The position numbers and the translations under genes are program-made. 29,817 bases of DNA from Paulinella micropora (lineage: Eukaryota; Cercozoa; Imbricatea; Euglyphida): the NCBI GenBank assembly GCA_009731375.1, contig BJOX01000077.1, positions 126,961 through 156,777 on the forward strand, in the 5' to 3' direction. Positions 8,916-20,170 of the stretch are shown here, in pieces; position 1 is the first letter of the stretch, and every line of letters starts with the position of its first letter. Under the pieces are notes generated by a model, which did no database searches, was not told the DNA's origin, and was given only the letters and a program-made list of their open reading frames with translations.

Positions 8916-10304
8916 ATGATGAAGGACCACCGAGCATCGTATAACTTGATGGACTCTGTTTACTCTTTAGTAATGCAGCTGGTTACACCGCCTCCGGAAG
9001 CTAGTTCTTGGAAAAGAATACGTGGTCTGCTGAGGTGTTCGCAAGCGCCAGTGACGTCGTACATGAGGTGTTCCAGAGATTGTAGCGTAACGCGTGTGGA
9101 AGATGCGGACGGGGACTGCAAGAACGGGCATCCGCTTCGTCCCGAACGTGTACACGTCGCGGCGCTTCAGCCACAAGTAGAGGCGTTTGCGGGGATGCGC
9201 TCATGGGCAGAGATCACAGCTGCCGTAACACAACACACTATCAGCTCTGCGGGAAGCAGTGCTTTCTGTTGCATCAAATGTTCACCTCGGTACCGGGAAA
9301 AGGTATTGTCTGCTTGCCCTCCTGGCGTTGTCACCATACCTATACTCTTGGGGTCAGACGGGCTGCCTCTGACACATGATGAATTTGGCACAAACCGCCC
9401 TGTATGGCTGAACACACTGCGCAACCTTGCAGTATCTCAAGGGAGCAGAGAGCAGGAGTGGGTCGGCAGCTTGTTGGGGGGCCCGACGTTACCGCCAAGT
9501 CTGCGAACCAGCTTCGCCCCCGTAAGAAGGCAACTAGCCAACCTCTGCAACCCGTTCCCATGTATGGATAAAGATGGCAAAGAGCGAGAATGCAGGGTGG
9601 TATTGCTCGGGGTGTCGGGAGACGGGCAAGGCATCAAGAAGCTGTCAGGTTCCACTTGGAACGGGCAGTGGTCCTGCCCGACCTGCCAAATGCAGTGAGA
9701 CATTTCTTCGCCACAGCGTAACACCAGACATTAGAGTTTTTTTACCTCCAGGTGACGCGCTACGAACAGACGCCCGTTTCGGACCACCTTGCACGCTGCC
9801 ACGCCCGGAACTGAAGACGCATGCTTGGCACTAACGTCACGCAGCAAGGGTGCATGAAACAAATCAGGCACTCAGGCCTGGCCAGCGGGCGCGGCACTCA
9901 CGAGGTCATCACTAGCGTCGTCTTACCCAGCTGCAATCAGAAACGCTTTGGCTAAATCTAGCACTTAATATCTTGCCTGCATTGAAATTTCCACGCATGC
10001 ATTGAAGTCACTGCGAAATCTTCAATGCATGCATTGAAGTCATTTCGAAATTTTTAATGCATGCATTGAAATGTCAATGCACTATGCATTGAAATTTCAA
10101 TGCATGCATTGAAGTCACTTGCAAACTTCCGTGCACTCTTTACTGAAACCGTTGCTGTTATACTGTGCAGGTGTTAAGTTCCGCGGCGCTTTGAGTGGTG
10201 TAGCTGATTTTGACGTCATACGAGACACTTACCCTGACAACATGCACTTGTTATGGAATATGTACCAGCACCTCATCCAGACCACCTGGCTTTGGCAGCC
10301 ATGA
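8916..10304 (+). pseudogene. Tnp2-like (CACTA/En-Spm type) transposase remnant
   Basis: A reading frame at 8916-9694 encodes landmarks of the Tnp2 family, which cuts and moves CACTA-type elements. It has a C-x3-C near the N-terminus. It also has SDGLPL with a following RPVWLNTLRNLA (compare 'S.wPi...NLP'), and V-V-L-L-G-V-S-G-D-G with a later WSCPTC (compare the D.pA...W.CP.C block). The next landmark, RVFLPPGDALRTDARF, sits one frame over (to 9834). It can be joined by a 22-nt GT-AG deletion at 9695-9716. A third piece after a CAG at 10170 encodes GVKFRGALSG...YPDNMHL (compare 'GiKG.S.l...D.MH'). A TAA at 9832 has no upstream GT donor that leads to it, and this piece ends at TGA 10302. The order of motifs is right but the joins fail, so I call it a decayed or mis-assembled copy. 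Confidence 0.6.
9978..10117. repeat. Palindromic GCATTGAA cluster 1
   Basis: Repeated GCATTGAA words in both orientations. The full palindrome TTCAATGCATGCATTGAA occurs at 10021-10038 and 10096-10113, with near-copies at about 9993 and 10057. It lies in the space between two transposase-like segments. Confidence 0.9.
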
Positions 10305-10385
10305 GTTTTGAAGGCGAAAGGTGTGAATATCCAGCCTTTGCCTCCATTTGTGGCGCGAGATAAGCAAGCTGGTGAATGAGACCAG

Positions 10386-10805
10386 GTCTACGCCGCAGCC
10401 ATCCAGAGGGAGGAAGCCGCTTACCAAGTCCAAGCCAATGCTGTTCAAGCGTGCATGGACTTGTACGCTCTCTTTGGACTCGATGAGGATGCAAGCTACG
10501 AAGTCTGCCGTCGATTCAAGAGCATCCGAGCACTTCCTCGTCAAATCGGCACAGGTTCCCCGTACAAGAATTTCGGAACTTTCAACATCGCCAGCGCCCA
10601 CTTCTTTTTGCAATACTGCAGCTGGATCTATGATGACGTACCAGGCGGCCATGCACCAGCCCAATTGGAAATTATCAAGAAGATGTTCAGTCTTGCCAAG
10701 TTAGTCTCGCGAAAAAGTCTGCCATGTCACGTGGATAGGGGCTTGGGAGATTACATAGTTCGACAGGTCCATAGCACAAGCATATGGGCATTGAAACTTC
10801 AGTGA
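10386..10805 (+). CDS. Probable exon or fragment of the same Tnp2-like element
   Basis: The frame is open from a CAG acceptor at 10385 to TGA at 10803. It encodes a mixed-composition protein segment of 139 residues (VYAAAIQ..., MDLYALFGLDEDASYEVC, FLQYCSWIYDD). It has normal amino-acid variety and no repeats, unlike the microsatellite frames. I do not recognise a domain. Position and strand suggest a downstream exon of the transposase-like locus. A GT donor (GTCCAT) near 10767 could end it earlier. Confidence 0.4.
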   Translation, partial: VYAAAIQREEAAYQVQANAVQACMDLYALFGLDEDASYEVCRRFKSIRALPRQIGTGSPYKNFGTFNIASAHFFLQYCSWIYDDVPGGHAPAQLEIIKKMFSLAKLVSRKSLPCHVDRGLGDYIVRQVHSTSIWALKLQ

Positions 10806-10917
10806 TGCATGAATTTAAGTTTCAATGCGGGCATTGAAATTCAATGCAGGCATTGAAAATACAATGCATGCATTGAAAATCCAATGCACCTATTGAAATT
10901 TCAATGCATGAATTGAT
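10788..10917. repeat. Palindromic GCATTGAA cluster 2
   Basis: At least eight GCATTGAA/TTCAATGC-type words, among them CAATGCATGCATTGAA. It overlaps the end of the open frame at 10386-10805 and follows it. Confidence 0.85.
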
Positions 10918-11222
10918 ACTACCCTCAGACTCTTTATGCTAACTGTCTTAAGCTTTAAACTCCCTGTTGTAGGTGGTAGAAATTGCGGCTGGGCTGCCCA
11001 AAGCATTCGTACTGGCTGCACCAGTTCTGTTGTAGAAGATTTGTGCACATGAGAGATTGGGGCCCTCTACCGGAAGTGCAAGCTTTTGATCTGGAACACC
11101 AAGGAGGAGAACTCAATGCATGATGCATTGAAATTTCAATGCATGATGCATCGAAATGTCAATGCATGCATTGAAAATGATGTAAAAAATGACACCAACA
11201 CAAAACATATATATATATATGC
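10918..11222. repeat. Spacer with palindromic GCATTGAA cluster 3
   Basis: Cluster 3 lies at about 11112-11177 (TCAATGCATGATGCATTGA forms and CAATGCATGCATTGAA), followed by a short (TA)n. A CAG/TAG acceptor-like site at 10972 opens short frames of about 20-25 residues that I cannot assign. Confidence 0.7.
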
Positions 11223-11543
11223 TTGTCAAGGCGAAAGGTGAGAAGTTTACCACAGACAGTGAGAGAGTTTGTGAGGGCGTATGAGAGAGAGAGCAAGGGG
11301 AGCAAATTCACACACATGACATGCATATTAAGCATAAGTGCATCTAAAATGTGGTGGCAGGGGGAAGAGGCACCAGAAGAAGACTCAAGCGATGACGACG
11401 AGCCACTTGTGGCTCCTCGTCTTCGTGTTTCTTCTTGTTCTTCTGCTGCTGCTGCTGCACAGCCTGCCTCACCACATCCCCCTTCTTCCCCTGCCAACCT
11501 CTGCTCCACGAGAAAAGCAGATCGGTTACCATTTGGTCTTTAA
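11223..11543 (+). CDS. Possible last exon with acidic, Ser/Pro/Ala-rich tail
   Basis: The frame is open to TAA at 11541, without an ATG start, and follows a (TA)n tract. It encodes a basic helix-like start (SRRKVRSLPQTVREFVRAYERES), then EEAPEEDSSDDDEPL, a Ser/Ala-rich stretch and STRKADRLPFGL. AATAAA lies 23 bp past the stop. Low-complexity composition and the missing acceptor make it uncertain. Confidence 0.3.
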   Translation: MSRRKVRSLPQTVREFVRAYERESKGSKFTHMTCILSISASKMWWQGEEAPEEDSSDDDEPLVAPRLRVSSCSSAAAAAQPASPHPPSSPANLCSTRKADRLPFGL

Positions 11544-11565
11544 TAGCGGCATACTACTGAATATT

Positions 11566-11571
11566 AATAAA
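11566..11571 (+). promoter_or_regulatory. Candidate poly(A) signal AATAAA
   Basis: It lies 23 bp after the TAA of the possible last exon at 11223-11543, a normal distance for a eukaryotic poly(A) signal. Such hexamers also arise by chance in AT-rich DNA. Confidence 0.3.
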
Positions 11572-11882
11572 CTGGAATTCAAGTGACCGACCCAGTGTCT
11601 TTTGGTATCTTTCCTGACCTCGGAAGTATTATGAGGTCAATTTACAGCCGTCACGGTGCCGCCAGAGTCTGTATTTAATTCAGTCAGTGATCACGTTGCC
11701 GGTTGGTATTATAATTTCCTCGCAGGAGACTACTAAGTCAAGATTTCAACTACATACCTACTAGTATATCATCTCACTCTACTTGAAGTGTACTGTGACG
11801 GTGAATTCAAAGCTTTGGCGGCCACGGTTTGGTTGTGACGCTTAGTGACGCGTTGATTCAAGTATCATATTGGCGCGGCCGC
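11572..11882. other. Unique non-coding stretch
   Basis: No open frame of note and no repeat beyond short words (GTGACGG, GTGACGC). Nothing assigned. Confidence 0.6.
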
Positions 11883-12164
11883 TGTTGACATTCAAGACAA
11901 CAAAAAAAATTAGTTTTTAGTTTTTGTGTCAGATTTTCAGTTTTGGTTGGAATTTCGATTTTGGTTGGAAATTTAAAATTTTCAACTTGAATTCAACTAA
12001 CGGCTATATTCGTCCGCAAAACATCGTAAATTTTCGCAAAATGTTACAGTTAAATTGGAAAATTTAAATTTTTGTGGCAAAAATGAAAAACTGTCACAAA
12101 AATGAAAATCAGACACAAAAACTGAAAACAATTTTTTTTTTGGTTGTCTTGCGGAATGTCAACA
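11883..12164. mobile_element. MITE-like element with inverted termini of about 60 bp
   Basis: The left end TGTTGACATTC...AAGACAAC, A-run, TTAGTTTTTAG, TTTTTGTGTC, GATTTTCA is matched in inverse by the right end up to GTCAACA at 12158-12164. There are small indels (CGC) and length differences in the A/T run. The interior is AT-rich and non-coding. The dinucleotide GC flanks both ends and could be a 2-bp target duplication. The size (282 bp) and layout fit a MITE; a fold-back of other origin is possible. Confidence 0.7.
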
Positions 12165-12509
12165 GCAATATATCTCCGTGGCAATAAAGTGAAGTCCGAT
12201 ACTCTCGTTGTCCAGTGATTCCCTGCGTGTAAATATTATAACACATTTGTATATATTCAAGTTTACGCAATCACTCTTTTAATAGTAGAAACTTTTTTTT
12301 TTCAGTTTTTTTTCAGTTTTTTTATTTTTATTTTTTTTACTTTTTTTAAAAAAAATTTATTTTACGCAAGCACTGCCACGGTTTTAATAGAATACTTGCC
12401 ACTCGTAGAGCTGAGTGGAAATCAGAAGAGATATATAAAATGGACGAGGTATCAAGAGATACAAAAAGAGAAAACATGAAGCGTAAAAACATAAAAAAAG
12501 ATAGCATAC

Positions 12510-12550
<41 letters not shown>
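12165..12550. other. AT-rich stretch with A and T runs
   Basis: T-rich runs at about 12292-12360 and an A run up to the gap. A CTTGCCACTCG word lies at 12395-12405, with partial pairing (CCACTC...GAGTGG). No gene is visible. Confidence 0.6.
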
Positions 12551-12691
12551 NNNNNNNNNNNNNNNNNNNNNNNNNNNNNNNNNNNNNNNNNNNNNNNNNN
12601 NNNNNNNNNNNNNNNNNNNNNNNNNNNNNNNNNNNNNNNNNNNNNNNNNNNNNNNNNNNNNNNNNNNNNNNNNNNNNNNNNNNNNNNNNNN
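12551..12691. other. Assembly gap (141 N)
   Basis: The gap is flanked on both sides by A runs next to a single T, so the join lies inside homopolymer sequence. Content is unknown. Confidence 1.
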
Positions 12692-13284
12692 TAAAAAAAA
12701 AAAAAAAAAAAAAAAAAAAGTCACAGTTTAAGGTCATGCAGAGACCCGATGCAGTTTAGCGTCATGCCGAGTACATGAACTTGCCACTCGTCGGGATGAC
12801 ATTTGTAATTAAAAAATGCAATTGGAAAATTCAATTGGATTATTTTTTCCGGTAGCTGAAAGTCTTTTAATATCATTACCAAATGGTAACTAGCACCAGG
12901 GACTTAGCAATAGAAACTTGCCACTCGTAGGAGTGAGTGGCAAGACGAAGTATATATGACTATCAAAATCCACAAATCATGATGTCCCGTCGAAAGCCAT
13001 AAATGAACGCCCGGCTCCACAAGTGTGGATCGTGTCCACAAATGAGGATGCCCGAGGTGAGTATAGCAGCGGGTTGATCCACAAAAGGCTTTCAATCACA
13101 CTTTGATTTTTTTTTCACTTACTTTTTCAATTATTCCACTGAACAACTTTAAAAACTGAAGAATGCTTGCTTTTCATTCAGCTGAAAAGGGGAGCGATTG
13201 ACCCCTTTGAATGGAATTGTATTCTCTACTAAACAGTGTTTGCGTAAAAAAGTATTCGCATATAATTACAAAAGAGAAGTAAGA
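12692..13284. other. Non-coding stretch with a CTTGCCACTC hairpin
   Basis: CTTGCCACTC at 12917-12926 pairs perfectly with GAGTGGCAAG at 12935-12944 across an 8-base loop. The same word occurs at 12780. Several TCCACAA words lie at about 12968-13085. No gene is visible. Confidence 0.65.
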
Positions 13285-13551
13285 TCTTGAGAAAGAAAGA
13301 AAGAAAGAAAGAAAGAAGGAAAAAGGAAAAAGGGGAAAAAAAAAGAAAGAAAGAAGGAAAAAAGAAAGAAGGAAAGACAGACAGAAAGAAAGAAGAAAGA
13401 AAGAAAGAAAGAAAGAAGAAAAAGAAGAAGAAGAAGAAGAAGCAGAAGCAGCAGCAGCAGCAGCAGAAGAAGAAGAAGAAGAAGAAGAAGAAGAAGAAGA
13501 AGAAGAAGAAGAAGAAGAAGAAGAAGACGAAGAAGAAGAAGAGGAGGAGGA

Positions 13552-13593
<42 letters not shown>

Positions 13594-13668
13594 GGAGGAG
13601 GAGGAGGAGAAGAAGAAGAAGAAGAAGAAGAAAAGAAGAAGAAGAAGAAGAAGAAGAAGAAGAAGAAT
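13285..13668 (+). repeat. GAAA/GAA/GCA/GGA purine array
   Basis: (GAAA)n changes to (GAA)n, then a short (GCA)n, then (GAA)n and (GGA)n. The Lys/Glu-rich frame over it is an artefact of the repeat. Confidence 0.97.
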
Positions 13669-13895
13669 CTACCAGCCTACCTATGTAGGTATCTACTTAC
13701 ATTATCTTGTTCTATCCTGTACTATCCTGTCCTGTCTTAGCCTAAACTAGCCTGACTTGACCTAACCTAAACTAACCTAACCTATAACCTAACCTAACCA
13801 AGATCCTCACTCGGTTTCTTGTTCCTCGTCTGTTTTCTTGTTTCTGCCCCACGTGGCAGACCCGAACGAGGTAAACGATCCTTTCCCTGGGACCT
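13669..13895. repeat. Degenerate CCTAA tract and short unique stretch
   Basis: CCTAA/CCTGT-type pentamers run from about 13714 to 13800, with the best-formed part ACCTAACCTAAC near the end. Unique sequence follows, with no gene. Confidence 0.75.
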
Positions 13896-13899
13896 ATGA

Positions 13900-13962
<63 letters not shown>

Positions 13963-14035
13963 ATAAACGTAGCTACCTTGTACCTATATATGCTATGTAT
14001 ATATGTATGACACGTTATGTGAAATAGCATTACAG
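13896..14035. repeat. TA and GT dinucleotide block
   Basis: (TA)n then (GT)n to about 13963, followed by a short unique stretch leading into the pentanucleotide array. Confidence 0.9.
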
Positions 14036-14366
14036 AACATTACAGAACATTACAGAATATAATATAACATAACATAACATAACATAACATAACATAACAT
14101 GACATAACATGACATAACATGACATGACATAACATAACATAACATTACATAACATAACATAACATAACATAACATAACATAACATAACATAACATAACAT
14201 AACATAACATAGCATAACATAACATAACATAACATAACATAATATAACGTAACATAGCATAGCATAACATAACATAACATAACATAACATAACATGACAT
14301 AACATAACATAACATAACATAACATGACATAACATAACATAACATAACATAACATCACATAACATA
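14036..14366. repeat. Pentanucleotide array (AACAT)n
   Basis: About 65 units of AACAT/ATAAC with single-base variants (GACAT, AGCAT, TACAT). Met-Leu-Cys-Tyr frames on the minus strand are repeat artefacts. Confidence 0.97.
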
Positions 14367-15740
<1,374 letters not shown>

Positions 15741-15741
<1 letters not shown>

Positions 15742-15839
15742 CATATGATTGGTAGGTAAGCCGAAGTCAAATGCTATTATTACAATAATTATTTTTTATG
15801 TACTTTTTTGTCTTGTTAGATAGGCGTGTCGAAAAGCAG

Positions 15840-15890
<51 letters not shown>

Positions 15891-16113
15891 TATTTATCAT
15901 AATTTGTTGTCACGTACCCTTTTCCTTATGTCAGCTAAACTTGTCGAAGAAGAGGAACCAAGAGCAGATCTAGAAGCAGATAGATAGGTAAGTGGGTAGA
16001 TAGGTAGGTAGGTAGGTAGATAGATAGATAGATAGATAGATAGAAAGAGAGAGAGAACAAGAGAGAGATAGATAGATAGAGATAGATAGAGATAGAGAGA
16101 GAGAAAGAAAGAG

Positions 16114-16159
<46 letters not shown>

Positions 16160-16193
16160 GCGAGAGCGAGAGCGAGCGAGAGAGCGAGCGAGC

Positions 16194-16270
<77 letters not shown>
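15741..16270. repeat. GATA and GA arrays with two related unique modules
   Basis: Modules at about 15770-15839 and 15890-15955 share a TATGTACTTTTTTGTC...GTCGAA-like core around a GATA array. GATA/GGTA follows to about 16045, then (GA)n with GCGA blocks to 16270. Confidence 0.9.
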
Positions 16271-16271
<1 letters not shown>

Positions 16272-16496
16272 CGACTTGGAGAGGCTTGCAAAGGGCTACC
16301 ACACACACATACATACATTAATACATAAATACACACACATAGCTATGCACAAAAGCAATATATGCAATTTTTTTGTGCAAACAATAACAAGAAACAACCC
16401 TCTCTCCCTCTCTCTCTCTCTCTGTCTCTCGGTGATGTTCTCTCTCTCTCTCTTTCTTTCTTTCTCTCTCTTTCTCTCTCTCTCTCTTTCTTTCTT

Positions 16497-16569
<73 letters not shown>

Positions 16570-16580
16570 ACATCTATCCA

Positions 16581-16662
<82 letters not shown>

Positions 16663-16730
16663 CCTATCCCCCCCCTCCAGACATACAAGTACTCTCTCTC
16701 TCTCTCTCATCAGACCTGGAACTAACCGTG
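16271..16730. repeat. CT array followed by CTAT array
   Basis: A short unique stretch, (CT)n/(CTTT)n at about 16399-16570, then (CTAT)n at about 16577-16668. The repeat strand flips here relative to the GATA arrays on the left. Confidence 0.95.
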
Positions 16731-17100
16731 GGGATCTCTTGGGGCGGCTGAAAACCAAACCAGACATGTCCTGTGTGTACTGTATATGATGAGAAGTTAC
16801 TATTTCTTAAGCACAACGAACAATGACTTCAAGCGCTTCGATCTCAGTCAATGTTTGCATCTACAGCCTGTGTTATGGCTCATTAGAAAGCTCTTGATGA
16901 GAGCTTTCAAACGAGCCACTACACACGCCCTCAAGATCAGAACCAACTGAGAACGAAGAGTTTGAATTCATTGCTCATTGTGGTTAAGGACAAGGAACTT
17001 CTCATGTATGTCATGTATGTAATTAATGTAATTAGTAATGGGAACTTCTTGGGGCGTCTGAAATCCATACAAGACATGCATGTATGTACTATATGCATAT
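16731..17100. repeat. Diverged direct repeat and a 9-bp hairpin
   Basis: A module with CTTGGGGCGGCTGAAAACCA (16738) recurs as CTTGGGGCGTCTGAAATCCA (17048). Between them GAAAGCTCT at 16886-16894 pairs perfectly with 16900-16908. No gene is visible. Confidence 0.7.
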
Positions 17101-17360
17101 ATACTTATGCATGTATGTATGTATGTATGTATGTGTGTATGCATGTATGTATGTATGTATGTATGTATGTATGTGTGTGTATGTATGTATGTATGTATGT
17201 ATGTATGCATGTATGTATGTATGTAATATAGTGCAAGGTAATCTAAGGTGATTTAAGGTAACGTAAGGTAAGGTAAGGTAAGGTAAATTGTTATCTAGTG
17301 TGATGCTTTGTGATGTAATGTCATGTGTTTACGTACGCGTAAAAATGTATGCGTGTGTGC
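17101..17360. repeat. ATGT array and short GGTAA tract
   Basis: (ATGT)n at about 17111-17225, then GGTAA pentamers at about 17237-17286, then a short unique stretch. Confidence 0.9.
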
Positions 17361-17366
17361 ATGAAT

Positions 17367-17417
<51 letters not shown>

Positions 17418-17774
17418 GGATGGATTGATGGATAGATACCGCGGAAGTAGAAAGAGGAGAAAGTGCAGCGGCCCGGCGCTCACACGCCCACATCCAAAAC
17501 AAGCGCTGCAAGACAAATATATATAGATAGATTAACATGTTTGGTCTATGAGCGCCGCATATCCGAGGACATCGGACATCCCATCCATCCATCCATCCAT
17601 GCATCCATTCATCCATCTATCTATCTATCCGCTTCCTTCCTTCCTTCCTTCCTTCCTTCCTTCCTTCTTTTTCCTTCCTTCCTTCCTTCCTTCCTTCCTT
17701 TCGCTTTACTTCTTATGTTCTCAAGAGCAAAAGGACACACCTCTGCCAACGACAAAATTGTGTTCATCTGAGCA

Positions 17775-17776
<2 letters not shown>
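17361..17776. repeat. GATA, CATC/CTAT and CTTC arrays
   Basis: (GATA)n at about 17368-17415. A unique stretch with an ATGTTTGGTCTATGAGCGCC module at 17537 follows. Then come (CATC)n at about 17582-17615 and (CTTC)n at about 17633-17700. Confidence 0.92.
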
Positions 17777-17813
<37 letters not shown>

Positions 17814-17842
17814 AGAAAGACAGAGAGTGAAGAAGAGAGATA

Positions 17843-17896
<54 letters not shown>

Positions 17897-18165
17897 CGAG
17901 CGCCGAGCGCAGAGCGCAGAGCGCAGGCGCAGAGCGCGAGCGCGAGCGAGAGCGAGAGCGGGCAAGAGCGGGAGCAAGAGCGGGAGCGGGAGCGGGAGCG
18001 AGAGCGAGAGCGAGAGCGGGAGCGGGAGCGGGAGCGGGAGCGAGAGCGAGAGCGAGAGCGAGAGCGAGAGCGAGAGCGAGAGCGAGAGCGAGAGCGAGAG
18101 TGAGAGTGAGAGCGAGAGTGAGAGTGAGAGTGAGAGTGAGAGAGTGAGAGTGAGAGTGAGAGTGA

Positions 18166-18205
<40 letters not shown>

Positions 18206-18316
18206 AAGTGAGAAAGTGAGAGAGTGAGAGTGAGAGTGAGAGTGAGAGTTAGAGTGAGAGTTAGAGTTAGAGTCAGAGTCAGAGTCACAGTCAGAGTCAG
18301 AGTCAGAGTCAGAGTC

Positions 18317-18349
<33 letters not shown>

Positions 18350-18374
18350 ATGAGAGTGAGAATGAGAGTGAGAA

Positions 18375-18416
<42 letters not shown>

Positions 18417-18559
18417 NNNNNNNNNNGAGAGCGAGAGCAAAAGTGTGTGTCTTGATGTGTGTGCGTGTATGACAGAAAAATTAAAATAAGGAAAAATGAA
18501 AGAAAGAGAGAAAGAGAGACAAAGAGAGACAAAGAGAGACAAAGAGAGACAAAGTGAGA

Positions 18560-18605
<46 letters not shown>

Positions 18606-18610
18606 GGGAG
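17777..18610 (+). repeat. GA and hexanucleotide GAGAGN arrays
   Basis: (GA)n, then GAGCGC words, then a long hexamer array. It passes in blocks through GAGCGA/GAGCGG, GAGTGA, GAGTTA, GAGTCA and GAGTGA/GAATGA to the 10-N gap at 18417-18426. (GACAAA)-type and (GA)n repeats follow. Confidence 0.95.
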
Positions 18611-18709
18611 AGACAATATAAAAGAGTTCTGTTCGTAGGATACCGATCACAGCAGTAGAGAGAAAACGAGAAAGAAAGAAAGAAAGAAAGAAAGAAAAAA
18701 AAAAAAAAA

Positions 18710-18742
<33 letters not shown>

Positions 18743-18800
18743 AAGAAAGAGAGAAAGAAAGAAAGAGAGATAGAGATAGATAGATAGATAGAGAGATAAA

Positions 18801-18836
<36 letters not shown>

Positions 18837-18916
18837 CAGGGAAATATGTGTGCGTGCGAGAAGAGAGAGGGAGACCATATAACAGAGTGTTGTCAGCAGG
18901 GTAGCAGTCATAGCGG

Positions 18917-18960
<44 letters not shown>

Positions 18961-18961
18961 C

Positions 18962-19025
<64 letters not shown>

Positions 19026-19109
19026 AGACAGACCATATAAAAGAGTTCTGTTCGTAGTATACCGATCATAGCGGTACAGAGAAAATCGACTGCAAGGCAG
19101 AAAAAAAAG

Positions 19110-19142
<33 letters not shown>

Positions 19143-19148
19143 AAGAAT
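18611..19148. repeat. GA array carrying three copies of a TATAAAAG module of about 50 bp
   Basis: Modules start at about 18611, 18872 and 19030. The first and third share ATATAAAAGAGTTCTGTTCG, TATACCGATCA or GATACCGATCA, and AGC(G/A)GTA. The second is more diverged. The rest is (GA)n, (GAAA)n and an A run. Confidence 0.85.
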
Positions 19149-19615
<467 letters not shown>

Positions 19616-20036
19616 GGGGGATGTAAGGGGCCAGCTGCTCGTGCTCCGACCTAAAACCACATACCCTATAACGACGGTTTTGTGTCCGCCGTTGATCGCG
19701 CGCAGCGCAGGTCTAACAGACGCCCATTTCTCGTCCGGGGACCAGGGTCGTGATGCAAAGGGTTGATGAAGTCGAGGTTGTAGAAGGTAACTCACAACGA
19801 GCGTGAACTCCCATAACCTCGGTTTGTTCGTGTCATCATCTCCTTATGGCACACGCCCCTGGGGGAGTCTTTTAGTGGTTGTTCCTGTACAGCTCAAGGC
19901 TACCTTTCGGCTTGAACTGGGCACGGACACCAACCCGAGCGGATGGTTGGTGCGCAGCTTGTGAAGTGCTGAGAGTTCCTGCCCGGGGGTAGTATAGGAG
20001 GCTTATTGTTTTTACAGCTTACGCCCATAGCTTAAA
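19616..20036 (+). repeat. Dispersed element copy ending at a TATC array (family R2)
   Basis: A non-repetitive stretch of about 420 bp between two TATC arrays. Its TTTTGTGTCCGCCGTTGATC and GCGCGCAGCGCA words recur at 20240-20272. It encodes no long protein. Its edges at TATC arrays suggest a repeat element with a microsatellite tail. Confidence 0.6.

Positions 20037-20170
<134 letters not shown>

Noticed and set aside
17548-18616. Arg-Glu, Arg-Ala-Gly-Ala and Ser-His repeat proteins over the hexamer array
   Set aside because: They are translations of (GAGAGN)n and cross an assembly gap. There is no flanking coding sequence.
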